Positions 27,083 through 41,039 of a stretch of 64,000 nucleotides of DNA are shown here, piece after piece (within the stretch, counting starts at the first letter, position 1; every line of letters begins with the position of its first letter). The translations under genes and the position numbers were made by a program. The DNA is from Certhia americana (lineage: Eukaryota > Chordata > Aves > Passeriformes > Certhiidae): positions 126,315,221 to 126,379,220 of the forward strand of contig CM031858.1 of the NCBI GenBank assembly GCA_018697195.1. The letters are read 5' to 3'. The notes under the pieces are model-generated. The model did not search any database. It saw only the letters and a list, made by a program, of their open reading frames with translations, and was not told the DNA's origin.

Positions 27083-27637
27083 TGTCATGGTTTAGCAATG
27101 ACACTCTCGATTTACTGCCCTCTGAGACTCTTCCAAATGAGATTCCACTTGCTTGCTCCCACCCCTTTCCTTCCCCCTTCCCACTCCAGGGACAGAGTTG
27201 AGAATTGGAGGCACCAAGGGGTGAAAATTGCAGTTTGAGACAAGAACAATTTACTAGAAACAGCAATGAGATTTTAAAAAGGGAACAGTAATGGTAAAAA
27301 TATTAACAACAGAAGTTATAAGACAAAAAAGAAAGTTACACAGAAAGCCATGACCAATACCAACCAGCTTTTCCACACCACACTTTCTGCCAACTGGAAA
27401 AGGAATGTCTTTTTTTTCCAGAAACCAGAGAAAAAGACCTTTTTGCCCGTCTCTGGAAATGATGTAAAGTGGCATTCAACATTTGGGTCATGGCTAGGTT
27501 CACTCAGCAGAGCACACAGCAGCCCACAGCTCCTGAGCTCCAGCAATCCCATCCAGTGGGCTCAGTCTCCCCATAGCTGGAACCACCACTCCTGGTTACT
27601 GCAAAAAAATAGTTCTGTCCTGGACAAAACTAGGACA
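27083..27637 (-). mobile_element. Endogenous-retrovirus solo LTR, - orientation (about 555 bp)
   Basis: On the + strand it starts TGTCATGGTTT and ends AAACTAGGACA. The two ends are imperfect inverted repeats (9 of 11 positions) with TG...CA termini, as expected for an LTR. Read on the - strand it opens TGTCCTAGTTTTGTCCAGG. It later has CTAGTAAATTGTTCTTGTC, where bird LTRs of this type carry an AATAAA polyadenylation signal, here mutated to AGTAAA. It ends in a purine-rich segment and CTAAACCATGACA. No target-site duplication is visible and no internal retroviral region adjoins it. Open frames inside it on both strands are not genes. Confidence 0.78.
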
Positions 27638-30600
27638 TTTAAACAAGCTTTGACACCTACTTTTCAGTTTTCATAAGCATGTTCAGGAAAGTTGTCTAGA
27701 AGAAACTGTCTTAAGGGAGACTTCCAATGCAAAAACAGTGACAATGTACAACACAGTATTGAGAATAACAACTGTTAATTGTTCAGTTTCCTTTGTTACA
27801 GATTTTTAAATGGTATTTTTCATATGTGAGACAACGTAAAGAAAAATTTTAAGCAAGCAGAAGCGCTGCACAGACTTGCAGGATTTTATTTACTCTAAAG
27901 TACTTGAGGTTTCAAAAGTGTTCAAAGAGTTTTGCATCTCTGAAAAGTTTGCATCCCATTTATAGGTGAATATACACATAACTCATGAATACAGAGCAAC
28001 TGACGTCTATGATGTGTTATATCCTCATAACTTGCTTGTGCGTCCGTGTCATTAGATTCATTTCCTCCTGTAATGGTATAATACTCTTGAATATCCAGTT
28101 TGGGACCTACATTCCTTTATCTTAACTTTTCTAGTTTTATGATCTGTGTGAAAATAATCTCATTGAATCTTACCTATGTGAAATTTAGCCTGAGCCTAAA
28201 TGTGAGACACAACTTTTTTTAGGGTGCAAAACAGGCAATTAAATAATAAAAGGACTTCCATTTTTTGTTTAGGCCTTAAAAATGCTTTGAGAACATTTAG
28301 TCTTTGCTTCAGAAGCTGTTAAACACATTATTAATTTTAAGCATGCTTACTGAATATCTTAGAATGTACTGAGCAGTGCTCAGGAATCAGCTAAATTCTA
28401 ACATAGCTGTAAACTCCATCAGCATCCATCCTAATTTGCATTGCTGTACAGTATGTATACAGCATTATTACAGTATGCAAATCCCAGAAGATTTAAAATT
28501 GTTCTGAATTTTCTTTTTAGCAAACCACTTCTGCAGAAAATCACACACTTAAAAAATCTGCACCTTAAAATTGTTTTGCATCTTGTTGTATTGGTCTAGC
28601 CTCCAGCAAAAATTAATTGTACTGGCACATCTTAGTATCTTTGAAACACGGGGTGAAGATTAACGGTGCTGACACAAATGTGTTAAAGCAGTCTTTGAGA
28701 GCAATGTTTTGGTAAAATTATACATCACACTTTGTCTTTTTAATTAGTGGTGTTTTGATCATTATTTCACTAAAGCAACTCTGTGTCACCATATGAAAGC
28801 TCATTTACATTTTTTTCCTGTGTTTATTCTGCAACATACCAAAGTAGAATCAACCATGAGTACTCTGATGGACTGTTATTCTACTTCTCTACATCACAAA
28901 ACGTTTTAATTATTTGTTACGTATTTCAGTCCACTACCATGTTATATGGCATATTAAATATATGCCTGAAAACTTATCCTCCATTTTGGAAGCCTTTGTT
29001 TCAGTTATTAAAACTGCACGAGACTCCTGGAATTGCTGACTCTGGAGGTTGTTGATGGTGTGCAACCATTCCCAGGTGCTCAAGGACTGAACCCAAACCC
29101 CAGGACATGGGGAGCACAGCCACCATGCACATGCTGCCTGTGGCTGGCTGTCCCTCAGGACTTGCAGCATGTCCTTTCCCTATGCCTGTCAGCTTGGGAG
29201 CTGGCTAAAAGTCTTATCTGGCATCCCTCTGGTAGTAACAAGGTTGAGAGGATTTAAGAAGGATGATAAGAGCACCTACTTTTGAGTCTTTTGACAAAAC
29301 AGAAATAGGTTGGCATAATGGTGCCATTTTTATTGCCATGAAAATGAGCACAATTACTGCAGGCTCTGCTGCATGAGGTGGTGGTGGGGATCTGCTGGAG
29401 ACCACATGGGGCACGGGGAGTCAAAATCAGTGTGGTGCTACTGGTACAACTGAGAGCACAGTGTCCCAGATCACATCCAAATCTGTTTTCTGAGAAAACT
29501 AGTTACTTGACCAAAGATAAATCCCCAGGATTTATACAATGTTGGAAAGCAGGAGGTGGGGATTTGGAAGAAAAATGGAAAGCCAAGTTACTGGGCACTG
29601 CCAGGATATCTAGTCAATCTCTTTGCACTACATACTTTAATGCTGGACTTGATCTGTAAGATCTCAAGACAGTTTTACCTAAGAATAACCCTCCCCTCAT
29701 GGATTATTTTCAACCTTGCCAAACTCCAAGCTTCTTTGGAGGGCCACAAGCAAAACTGGCTGGCCTCAGTGTCACATCTTGAAGACTCAGTGAGAAGTTA
29801 TTCACTCCCCCAGTCCTCCAGTATTCCTACTGCTCTCTGGGCATGAAGCTGCCTTGCCTAAGAACCATCCTGTTGAGGCACCTTCTGGAGTGAGACAGTT
29901 AAGAGAATGGATTTGGCGAATAGATTCAGAAAGCCAGGAAAAACTGATTGAAACAGCCTCTCACTGTGTTGACTTGGCTGCAACCAGAAGCACCCACTGG
30001 TGTTGAGTTCCCATAACACTGCCCAGGTGTAGCACACAGTGATACCGAGAAGGCTTCCCCCCAGGACAAGTTTTTTCCCAGCTGTTCTCTGAAATTTTAG
30101 CACTCTCTGCTAAAATTTAAAAACCTGTACAGGTCAGAACTCTCTGAGTGTGTTAGATACCAAAATGATTTCCCATTACCAATCACTTCTCCACATAATG
30201 CAATTGAAATGTATATTCAACATACTTGATTTAACATGCTACTAATTACCCACATTAAACAGCCTTTACTTTACAATTTCATTACTCCCATGGCCTCCGT
30301 AAAAATTCTTTTATTTAGATGTCTAATATTAGTACACTGGAAGGGGATGTTCTTTTATTTACATGGTATGATTATTTTTATGTCACTGTTTTATTTTTTT
30401 GACACAAATATTTTATCAATCTCCTCAGTATATTTTATCTGATATTTGTATCTGTCACAATAATGATTGAATTATATTTCACATCATTTTCTTTGTTTTT
30501 TCAGTCTTATGGCAGAGGCTGGAAGAATGGCTTGCAGTCGTTCTCTACTTGCTCTCTGCTTCTTACATTTATTGTAAATATTATTTATAGAGTTTGGTGT

Positions 30601-33600
30601 GGCTTGGTTTGTCTCAGAGCCATCCATTATTTTGAGTTGCTTTTCTGAGCACTCACAAGCACCCTTCATTTCAGGAGCAGTATGAAAAGGACACTGATGA
30701 GCAACTTGATTGTGTCTCCTAGTATAGGAATTTTCTTGAGATCATTCATCCCACTTGAAGGCATCAGCATAAACTCAACAAGTTCTGTGCCAAACAAGCA
30801 TCACTATTCCATTAGAATACTGCAGTATTTTGCATAATTACTGTAATAGTGTGCCACTATTAGTGTATTAGCAATCTTTTTAAACCTGTCATATAATAGA
30901 AGTAACTGCAGGTGTAAGTATCTTTCTTAATTGGATACTATCCTAAATTTCCAAAACTTTTTTCTTTATACTTTCTTTTTTTTAATGAATTTGTGTGTCC
31001 ATTATCACTACTGACCTACACAGAGACTAAAGACACAGTCCAGAAAACAAAAAACAAACCTGATCAAATATTTTCTGAAATTTACTTTTGCATCAAATTG
31101 TGGTTACAACTCCTACTTTCTTCAATAGACTGAATGAAAAAAATATAATTTATGCTCATGGAACACAATTTTGCTATAACTATGTAATATTAAGGTTATA
31201 TAGTGTGATATTTCTTTTGAATCAATGTGATTCTTTTTCTACAGAAACATATCCTCCTGATGTTTTTGATTACCTTTCTTCATGAAAAAAGCTATTTTGT
31301 TTCAGTGCAGTGGAATGGATCTAAGATAAATGTTTCTCTGCAGCTCTTCTCCTGAAAAACGATTTAGCTTTATCCATAAAAAAATCCCCAGATTTTTAGA
31401 CATGTTTAAATAGAGAAAAGTTTAAGTCCAGTAGGATACTATTTACATTCATTTCATCAAAGACTGTTGCCAGCAGTCACATTTCAGTCACTACTGTACA
31501 GAAAAAATATAATTTAGTTTCAAATTCTTACTTGAACAGTATAAATTTTGCTTGTGTTGAGAATTTAAATAGTATCCTCAATTACATTAAAAATCTTTAA
31601 AAGTACAAATAAAAAGCTGCAACAGATCCAGTGATTCAATGTGATTTGAATCACCTTTTGTTTGTTTACGATTCTCTTTCAAGAAAAGACCCTCATGTCA
31701 AATAAATAATATTGTTGGAATAATGAAATAAATCTGCTGAGGGAAGGCAGCACATTCAGGTCTTCATTTCTGAATTATGGTGGTGTAATCGTAATCAATT
31801 TAGTCCCATAGATGTTTAAAACAATACAGGTTCTCAGAGGGGCTAGGAGAGGCAGACTAAGATTTAGGTTTGCCCTTTCACATGATTCAGAGTATGAATG
31901 TGCAGCACTTCATTGCTTTAGAGAGGGGGGAAATAGGGGAGAGAAAGCTATCCCAGGACCTTAGCAACATCCAGGAAAACCTTTCCCTTCTGTTTATTTT
32001 GATATAAATCACAAATAAAGAAATGGACCAGAAAACATAAAACGCAACCAGGTTCTTAATTTTTTCTTTCAGCTGTATTATTTCTAATCCTAATGGGGCA
32101 ACTCCAACAACAACTAGGACTACAAAAATAATTTTTTTTTTTTAAATCTTCTTATTCACCACTTTTAAAATAGTGACAACTCCTGTTAAGGGGACTAGTG
32201 CAGGTTTTGCCTCTCAGATCATCAATATATGAAAAATCTTACATTTATCTCATGTTTGTTTGCTTTCATTCACCATCGCTTTATGAACTATGGCCTTGAC
32301 ACAGATTGATTTAGTAGGTCCTATGTAAAAGCTAGCACTTGTCCTTGAAACAATCTCCCCTCAAATTATTGCCTACACTTATACAGTATTTCCTCAGTTT
32401 TTTTTTTTTTCCTTTGTTAAGAGGAAGTGACCCAGCTTATACACATCTACGCAGGAGCTGCTTTCCTCTTCCTATCTCAGTACTCCTCCTCTTGCATCAA
32501 GTGATGTATGGTATCACAGAAATTATTACTTCTACAACAGTCTGGACACCATAACCACATTCATGCTCAAAGACCGGCAAATTTGGAGAATAGTCTGTTC
32601 ACTTATTATTGTTGGGTTTTTTTCCTGGTGTTTAATTTTCTTTCTTACTTTTTCCTTTTTCCTTCTGCTATGAAACCTGAAGCAATATACTATAGAAAAG
32701 TATCTAACTGTAAACTTTTTTTCCATGGTTTTTAATTACTGTTAATACCACAGTAAAACAGAAAACATACCCACAATTTCTGGTCACATTGAAATTAATA
32801 CAAATTCTTCTTATCCAATTGAAATTACTATGACTCCTTTCTCATGCAAGAATTTTGGCTGCTAATATGAATGAAAAAGCTTTGGCTTATAAATCAAAAA
32901 GTAAATTCCTGTAAGATCCAGAGTATTGATGGATCTGCCTTTTGCAAACAGAAATAGTAGTTTTAGTTAAGCATTTCCTTTAAATCTTGACAGTTTGAGG
33001 CCTATTCTAATCCCTTATTACATGTGAGATTTCTACCGTTTATTACTGCATGGATTCTTGCATTTAATTTAAGAAATTAACATTTTGGACTCAACACGTT
33101 GTCTTCCATATGAAGATGTTGTCTTTTGTAGGTATTCCTCTGTGTTTCAGTTGGGCTAAAAAGGCCAGTGCCTTCAACATATTAAAAAAAAAAAAATCAG
33201 AAACTGACAACATTGTAATTTTTCTACATTTGAGTTTTAGTGAAGAAGGCACCAAGGAAACAGTATCAAGATTTGCAGACACTGCTATTCAGAAACTTTC
33301 TTATTAAGTCTTACAAGTAGAGACATAGGGTTCATGACAGAGAATAGAGAAGGGCCTGTCCTGACATTGCAAATGAGCACAGGAATTCTTTATTTTCAGG
33401 AATTTAGTAAATCCTTAATTGCTGCAGTAATCAGATATGCAAAACACTGCCTCAGAGAACCACTTAGTGGACTTGCAATTAGGTATTGGTTCTCACATAG
33501 TGTAACATCTCTAATTATATAGAAGGCTGTAATTTGGTCTGGGAGCTGCTGGTGTACAGCAAGGGCACCATTTAAGTGGCTTACAGAAATGTGATGCTGG

Positions 33601-36600
33601 GTTATAAACTTAGTACTCTAAAGGTTGCATAAATGAGATACTGTAGCACATTTTAAAGTTTTATGAATTATATTAGAAGAAGAAATTTAAAGTACACTCA
33701 ATTTGAAAGAAAATGGATTGTTAAGTAAGATTACAAATATCGTGGAAGGCTGCATGCAATACAGAGGGATAATAGCAACATATTATGCAGCAAATTATAA
33801 AAAATAAAATTACCATGCAGCTTTATTTCTTGGTGAATTCTGTTAGTGTCAGAGCATACTGTCTGAAAATATGTTATCCACCCTACCAGAAATGATATTT
33901 AGTGTTTGATGCATAATGTCAAATGCAATTTTATTTTTTAAAGAATAGGCTACAAAGGCAAGGTTGCATGCCTTTTTGGTATTACGTGCCCGTATGCCCA
34001 AAACTTCTGGCAAAAGCATTGGTTATTTTATTGAAATGTAAAAAAATTATTTGTAATCAGATGTGATTCGAGTCCTAAGAAATGAGCATTTTCTAATACC
34101 TATTGGCATAAAAATGTTGCATTTTTTAGTTTTGCATGAGTGAGATTATTCTAGGAAACAGCACGACAAACGTGAATCTTACATTGTCAGAGATGTCACC
34201 CTCCTGTAACTGCTTTAAAGGGTTAGTGGTGTCATTGAGGGAAAAAGGATATTATGCCTCTACCCTTGGGATCCTCAAAGGCAATGCCTGCATTAACCTT
34301 CATCTATTTGTGACTGCAAATAGCCATGCAGCAAAGTAGTATTGATTGTGTGCATTAGATCAGTCAACACTGTTTTGTTCAACCCACCCTGAAGAACCCA
34401 TTCTAGATGTTTTTAGATCAGTACACATTGACCTGAGTGTTCTTACCCTGCTTTAGAGCAGAAGAGGGCCAGGTGAAATCAGCTTTGTGAAAAGAATGAT
34501 TAAACCTGTGAGGAAGAGAATTCTAAGAGACACTACTTAGATCACTATATTTTTCTCAAAATTCCATCTTTTGTTTGGAGCATAGTTTTTTGCAAAATTC
34601 ATCAACTAGTAAAAATCACAGGAAAAATCAAATAAAATTTGACAGTGGCATGGAGTTATTTTCATTCTTCAAGTTTTATTTGCTTTCTTGAACAAAGGTA
34701 TGAAATTAAGCATGCTTTGAATTTGGGAAACTTGTAAGAATCTCACTATAAATCTGAGCATGAATTCCTTCATGACTGGAACTATCATATAGATGTGATG
34801 CATGGGTTAAACACAGTTCAGCTTATCACTCTGTTTGGCAACAGAAGACCTCTCTTGGGTGGCATGGGAGGAAACTGGATTCCATTACTATCTAAGAAGG
34901 TTTTCAAACGTAGAGTCTGAATCAATTTCACTCCAAATCACAATTTAGTTTTCGTCAGAGAAACTACCAGGATTAGTCAACTATGAGAATCCATGCCACT
35001 GTTTATGTTATCTTTGCAAGTTTTTGATTCATAAAGGAAGATGCAATAAAATCTAACCTGTACAATCAGATAGGATGAAGCTTTTAAATGAGCTTTTACA
35101 TTTTTTAGCTTTTAGAGGTTCCTCTCTTCTTGCTACCTAAAATTTAGGCCTCCCATTTATGAGTATTATTAGAAACTACTTCTTTTTTTCCTTTAGTCCC
35201 CCTGAGTTCTCCATGCCACCCTTTCTTACTACATCCCTAAAACCCTTCCATCCCATGTTATAACCGTAATGCATTCAGTATCCAATATGACAATGTACAT
35301 TTGTATTGATATACCAAAACCAACTTTTACATATGCTGGTCTAAGTCTCATCCTAGCTTCTTGCTGCTGTGAAAGTTAGTACAGTCTCTTTAAAGCACTT
35401 CCTCCCTGTATGTAAATTTTTATTACAGTTTTTCAACCATCAAACTTCAAAGACAACTCCAAACAGATTATTAAAAACATTCTACTAACTAATGGTGAAA
35501 AGTTTATATATCCTAACTATCCATAGGGTAAAAAATCCTAGAGGCTCCTGAAACTTGTACTTATGATAAGAATTTCATGTTTATAAATGATGTAAGATAT
35601 AGGTTTTGCTGGGAAACTAGCTAAATTTGCTCATGTGCTATGTACATCTGATACATCTGGTCCATATGCTGCACATCTGTATAGGCTGATACCAGGTACT
35701 GTCAACAGCATCCTGTGCTAAGTGTTCCCTCAAAATCTTTTCCTGCAGACAGACCCTGTCCTGGAGTAAGGTGCTAAGAAGAACTGGCTACATAAAATGC
35801 ACTGTATCAACAGTCAGTGGTTTTTTGCAGGGCTTTTTTTAAAAAAAGAAATAAATTAAATTAAAAGGAATTTAATTAATTAAAAAAATCCTTGCACATA
35901 TTTTTTGTTGTTCAGACACCTAAAATGGTGAAAAATCATATATATATATATGCTGGACCAAAAATTCAATTTCTTTCACTTCAAAACACTGAAAAGACTA
36001 AAGGCACCTCCATCTTGCAGTATATTAAATGCAAAGTGCATAAACACAAACCAAACCCAAAGGTAAGAAGAAGCATTCCTAGACAGAAAATCAAGCTATC
36101 TCAGGGGAACCAACTATAATTTCAGTTTTCTCTATCACAAGAAATTAAGCTGTATAAGATCCATATCACCTACACGTCTTGGGAAGTTATCTTTTTCTGG
36201 GTACAACTTTTTTCTCATAAACTTGGTGAAAAGCTGATGCTTCAAGAAGTGATCTAAATTATTCTCAATCTTAAATAATTAACCTAGTTTAAAAAGTCAC
36301 AAAATATTAGAAAAAATCTATCTTTTTTAATCAGTCAGAATGTGTAATGTGTTGTGATACTTTCATAAGGGACTAAATATGTATTATACATCTATTAAGG
36401 ATTATGTATAGATCTGCATAGAGAGAGACTGGGAGCCAAAGGGATAATCTTGTTTGATAATCTGTTTATCCCTAGAGTGTTTACTAGTGTAGTAGCTTTC
36501 TTATTAAATAAATTCTTCAGTAATTAGTGAAATTAAGTTTTAGTACACTTGAATATTTCAGTTGTGAACTTTGATTAACTATGATCTGAGACTAGAAGAG

Positions 36601-38180
36601 AAGGAGAATGTGCTGATTAAAGGACACTTCTCAATCAGCTCTGAGGAAAGATGCTTTAATATGTCCCCATAACTAGCAGTCTCCTGTTACTCAGTTCTTA
36701 CTCCCTTGAAAATTTTTTGCAATACCGAGCCAGTCGTCTTTCATTTCATATATGTATAAAATAGTTCTTGTTCTCAAATTCTCACTCTGCTTTTCTTCTT
36801 AAAATTTCATTACACTGAACTCAGACTACTTCATCAATTTCCAAAAAAAAAAAAAAAAATCAGATTTTACCTCTCTTCACTGGATGATTAAAAACCAGGG
36901 TTTTGGTACCTATTTTACAAGCAGTAACATTTTTGTTAAAATATTTTATGAAAACCAAAGTTAAATAAAGCATAACACTGAGTGTTGCTATTATTTTAAT
37001 GTGGCTCTTTTTCCCATTGGTATAATTCTTTGTTCATGGTCATGCTGGAGTTAGATTTTATTTTCTCAGCTTGATTATGAGACTCTCATATCAGGCAATA
37101 TCAAGAGCTTTAAAAATGAGACTAATCATCTGTCTTATTATTTATCCTCCAAATCAGTTATCAGACCAAAGGACTAAGTTGCACTGAGAAACGACACTTT
37201 GAGCTCACAGTACCTTAGTTTTAACCCATGGCTTGAATGATGTATTTTATTTTGTGCTAGAGTCTTTATGGTTTAATAAATAATAGAAGCACTTAAGTCT
37301 GTGGAATACAACTTCGTGAGGCACTGCAAAAAACTAATACATAGTATTTGACATTATGCAATATTCATGAAAACAACAGCTGGTTGCTGTTTTTCTAATC
37401 AGAGTTATCAGTTGCAATGTCAACCACCAGATGGGAGCATAAGTTATTAAATTTGTTAGGGACAATTGTAAAAGTTGACATAAGCTTTTAAATTATTCTT
37501 CCACTCGCTCTGCTTCTGAAGAACTTCTGATAGATTAGATCTTCTATATAGTCATCCTACTATTTATTTGTTCCAGAATATGAAAGAGTTTCTTGACAAA
37601 ACTTGTCAACGTTTATAAAAATATTTGTAGAACCTTCAGAAGACAAAATGAACTTCTTACCCTATTCTACTTGCCAATGGTTACTGACAATGTCCAGGAA
37701 TATGAAATTAAGTCACAGAAACCAGAAAGGAAGAACTACCAACACCAACAACTGTTTTTTCAGACTCGATAGATAGCAGAAGTTATATGAAATTCTATTT
37801 CTTCTGCAAAAAAAGAAGCTTGTATTAGGCTTTCTTGCATTTAATAAAAATATTGGGAGGTAGCAAAAGTTATAATGCACATGCTTTAAAAAGAAATTAG
37901 ATGACAATACATAACACTGCTTAAAAAGTTTTGAAGAAAGATGGGTTTTGACCACAAACTCAACATTCAGAGAATAATGCATACGTGTTTGATTACTGTA
38001 AATGGAAATGTAAGTTTATTTTGAAAGTTCCTTCAAGCTGTTCTTGTAATTTTTAAATTTAATGCATTGATAAATAGGATGAGCCATAAATCTGAATATT
38101 CTTTCACTACACATATTTCTGCTAAATCTTTGGTCCTGCCAATTCTTTGGTTCCTAAAGCTGCACAGTGCAAAAAAGAAG

Positions 38181-38200
38181 TACTTGACAGGTAAGTAAGT
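38181..38200 (+). promoter_or_regulatory. Adjacent 3'/5' splice-site motif (zero-length exon, recursive-splice-like)
   Basis: TACTTGACAG at 38181-38190 is directly followed by GTAAGTAAGT at 38191-38200, so a consensus acceptor abuts a near-perfect donor with no exon between. The acceptor 10-mer is identical to that of the 33 bp RALYL microexon (42934-42943), and the donor shares its first nine bases with that exon's donor (42977-42985). The upstream tract is purine-rich (GCAAAAAAGAAG), weaker than a classical recursive site, though pyrimidine-rich sequence lies about 25-60 bp upstream. Function is inferred only. Confidence 0.4.
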
Positions 38201-39284
38201 CAGCCACATCAGTCAGTCTAAATATACTTTAACACTACACTGAAGTGCAAAATGTTTTCATTTGTCCTGACTTTCCTATTTGGCTTGAATAGAAATGTTT
38301 CAAATCCCCTTGAAAACTGCAGTCACTATTCATGCATTTTATAGTCAAACAGAAAACATGTGATGTCAGCAACACAGTCAGCTAACCCTCCTCAGGAATT
38401 CTGATATGAAGGTTGTAACCTAAAATGATGACTCGTCTGAAAAACTTTTCTTGCTGACCCCTTTCTCTGATTCAGGGCAGATGGTTTTGTTTCTTCAACA
38501 AGTCAGAATAAGAATCCTAACAAATACATTAAATTCCCCGTGTTTTTCCTACTAAGTGCTTAAAGATGAAATTATGCGACCACCACAAGGAAGAATATAT
38601 TGATTCATAATTAATTACCTTGGAGAATCCTTGGCTAAAATCCATTTGCTTGTGTTCTGAACTGATACTGTTAGAAATGTTATTCACTTTGTTCTGTACA
38701 CAGTTTTGGGAAGGAGAGGAAAGGATTCTTTAACAAGTAATTATATAGATTTATGCATCTTGAGTCAGGCCCCAAATGCAGAAAAGGTCTTGCCTGTAAT
38801 CTTAATAGGACAATTATGCAAGAAAAATAGAATTTACTTTGGGATCTTGCTGTCATTCCATGATTCATTTACAAGTCAAAGTGGAATTCACATACCCTTA
38901 GTCTAGTTACATTTCCCTGTATGTTTGTCTGCAAACCTTGAAAATTTGTCCATCTGGATGTTCAGTCCATGTCAAAGATGGAACTTAGATAATTGCCATT
39001 TTTATAAGAAACCTTACCAGCAAAGAAAATAATAAAATGCACGATTGCGTTAATCAGACTTTGTAAAATCTCTCTCCAAGACAGGTTGAAAGGAGAATAA
39101 CAATAAATGGGAAATTTATAGGGTCCTTATTTTAAACACACTGTGACAGTACTGTAGCATATCAATGGGTAGTAATTAATTGCCTGTGCCAGTTCAGTTT
39201 ACAGTGACTGGTTTTAACTGGGAACTTACATAGTGTAAAAATCCTTTTTCCTCCTGCAAAACTTATCTATTATATGTAGATAAG

Positions 39285-39314
39285 GAAAATCTTAGCTCAG
39301 AAAATCTTAGCTGA
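39285..39314. repeat. 15-bp tandem duplication, two copies
   Basis: GAAAATCTTAGCTCA is followed directly by GAAAATCTTAGCTGA, 14 of 15 bases identical. Confidence 0.9.
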
Positions 39315-41039
39315 GAATCAAAGCTAAACATCATTTCAGTCAGCAGTATCCCAGTCATGCTACTGATTAGCCTCTACCTCCTGTTCAAACTGATATATTG
39401 CCTTGGCATATTGACAAATTGATCTTTTCTGATGGGAAAACCACTGCAGGAAAGAAAGAAAAAATCTCAATCTCTCATGCTTCACTGCCATTCCTACATA
39501 ATTAAAACATGATTCCCTTTGTTTACTGTCTAACTTAGTATTTTCTTGGACACAAAAATATATTTTTGCAAAGAAGATAGTTTCTGCTTTAAGATTTTTC
39601 CTTGAGGTGAATGACAGCCCTTTACTAAACTTATCAGAATTAGTGTTTTTACAGTATCATATTATTTAATTTTGCAAGAATTCCTAAAGACTCTGGAAAA
39701 TTCAGTGTACATTAGGTTGAAAAGAAAGGTAAAAGGTGTTTTGTATTGACAAATGTCACCAGTAAAGATGATATGTTATTTCATATTGTCTTGCAGTTTT
39801 AAACTTTTATATTAGTTTGCAATACACTGAATTACTAAATAAAAGGCCAACAGATAATTGTATTCCTTTTCTATTAGGAACACTTGAACTAATTAAAAAA
39901 AATGCAGCAAATTATCTAAAACCATTTAGTCGAATCTAGAGAGAGGTCAAACCTAGGGCAGCACTATTTAAATCAAATTGAATTCTAACTTGAGAATGGA
40001 CTTCAAATAGATTTTCAATCACAGTATTTTGTCCACAGGGCATTCTATCAAGCACTCTTTGTTTTCAAGTAAAATCCACCAGAATGTCCTCCATCAGGAT
40101 AGTGCTAGGTCTCTCTTGATTACAAAATTTCTGTATTACGGAGTATGTAAGTATGTTCTAGGGCTTTCATTCTTTGATCATATTGCTTATAGTTAATCTC
40201 TCCAATCAAACAATTAGTGCTTCCCCTGATTGATTCATTTCATTAAGCAGGAAAATCAGGAAACAAAAATGTGACAGTAGTGCACAGAACCTGCAGGAGA
40301 AGGGTGAAAGCCCCCATGAAGGGTGCTGTCATTTTACTGCTCTCTGGCAGTACTGCCTGAGCACAGAGAATGCCAGACTCAGATTTTCTTTGGACTGCCC
40401 TGGATAAGCATCCACCTGACCACAAGGACATGCAGCTTTGCTTTTCTATTGTGCTTCCAGGTATATACAAAGCCATCAGTTTCCTCTTCTATTCTTCTAG
40501 TTTCCTGGGGATTTGAACCCCGAAAGAAATGGAACGGTGAGCTATAGTCATAGGACAACAGGAAAGGGACTGTGTTTTCAGTACATTTTGGATTTTAGAT
40601 GATGATAAAAACTAAACTGGTCTATTGGTTTGTGAGTTTTTTGCACAAAACCTTTGCTGAGTGAATGCAACAGTACTCAGTTTGTTAACAAAGAGGACTT
40701 TCATGAAACTTTTTCCTTTAAGCATTTATTATTTATAGTGCCTTTGCTTATACCTAATGGCAATTGTTTAAAATTAATTATATTTCAAATGTTTTATTGT
40801 GGGACTAAATTGGTTTCAGATTCATAAATTAAATGTTCAGTTCAACATATGTTACGCTTTGCTTAATTAGAAACATTTTATTAAAGGCTACAGAGATATT
40901 AATGACCTGGGCATTTATTTTCTGCTCTTTCTAACAATATGCTCAGTGGGAATCATCACAACAGAATATTTTTGCATGTCATGTAACCACTCAACTGAGC
41001 TATAAATATGCTTTAAACATGTTTATAAAGGATCCTAAA

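Noticed and set aside
27316..27676. Overlapping open frames on both strands
   Set aside because: They lie largely inside the 27083-27637 solo LTR, with one running about 40 bases past its right end.
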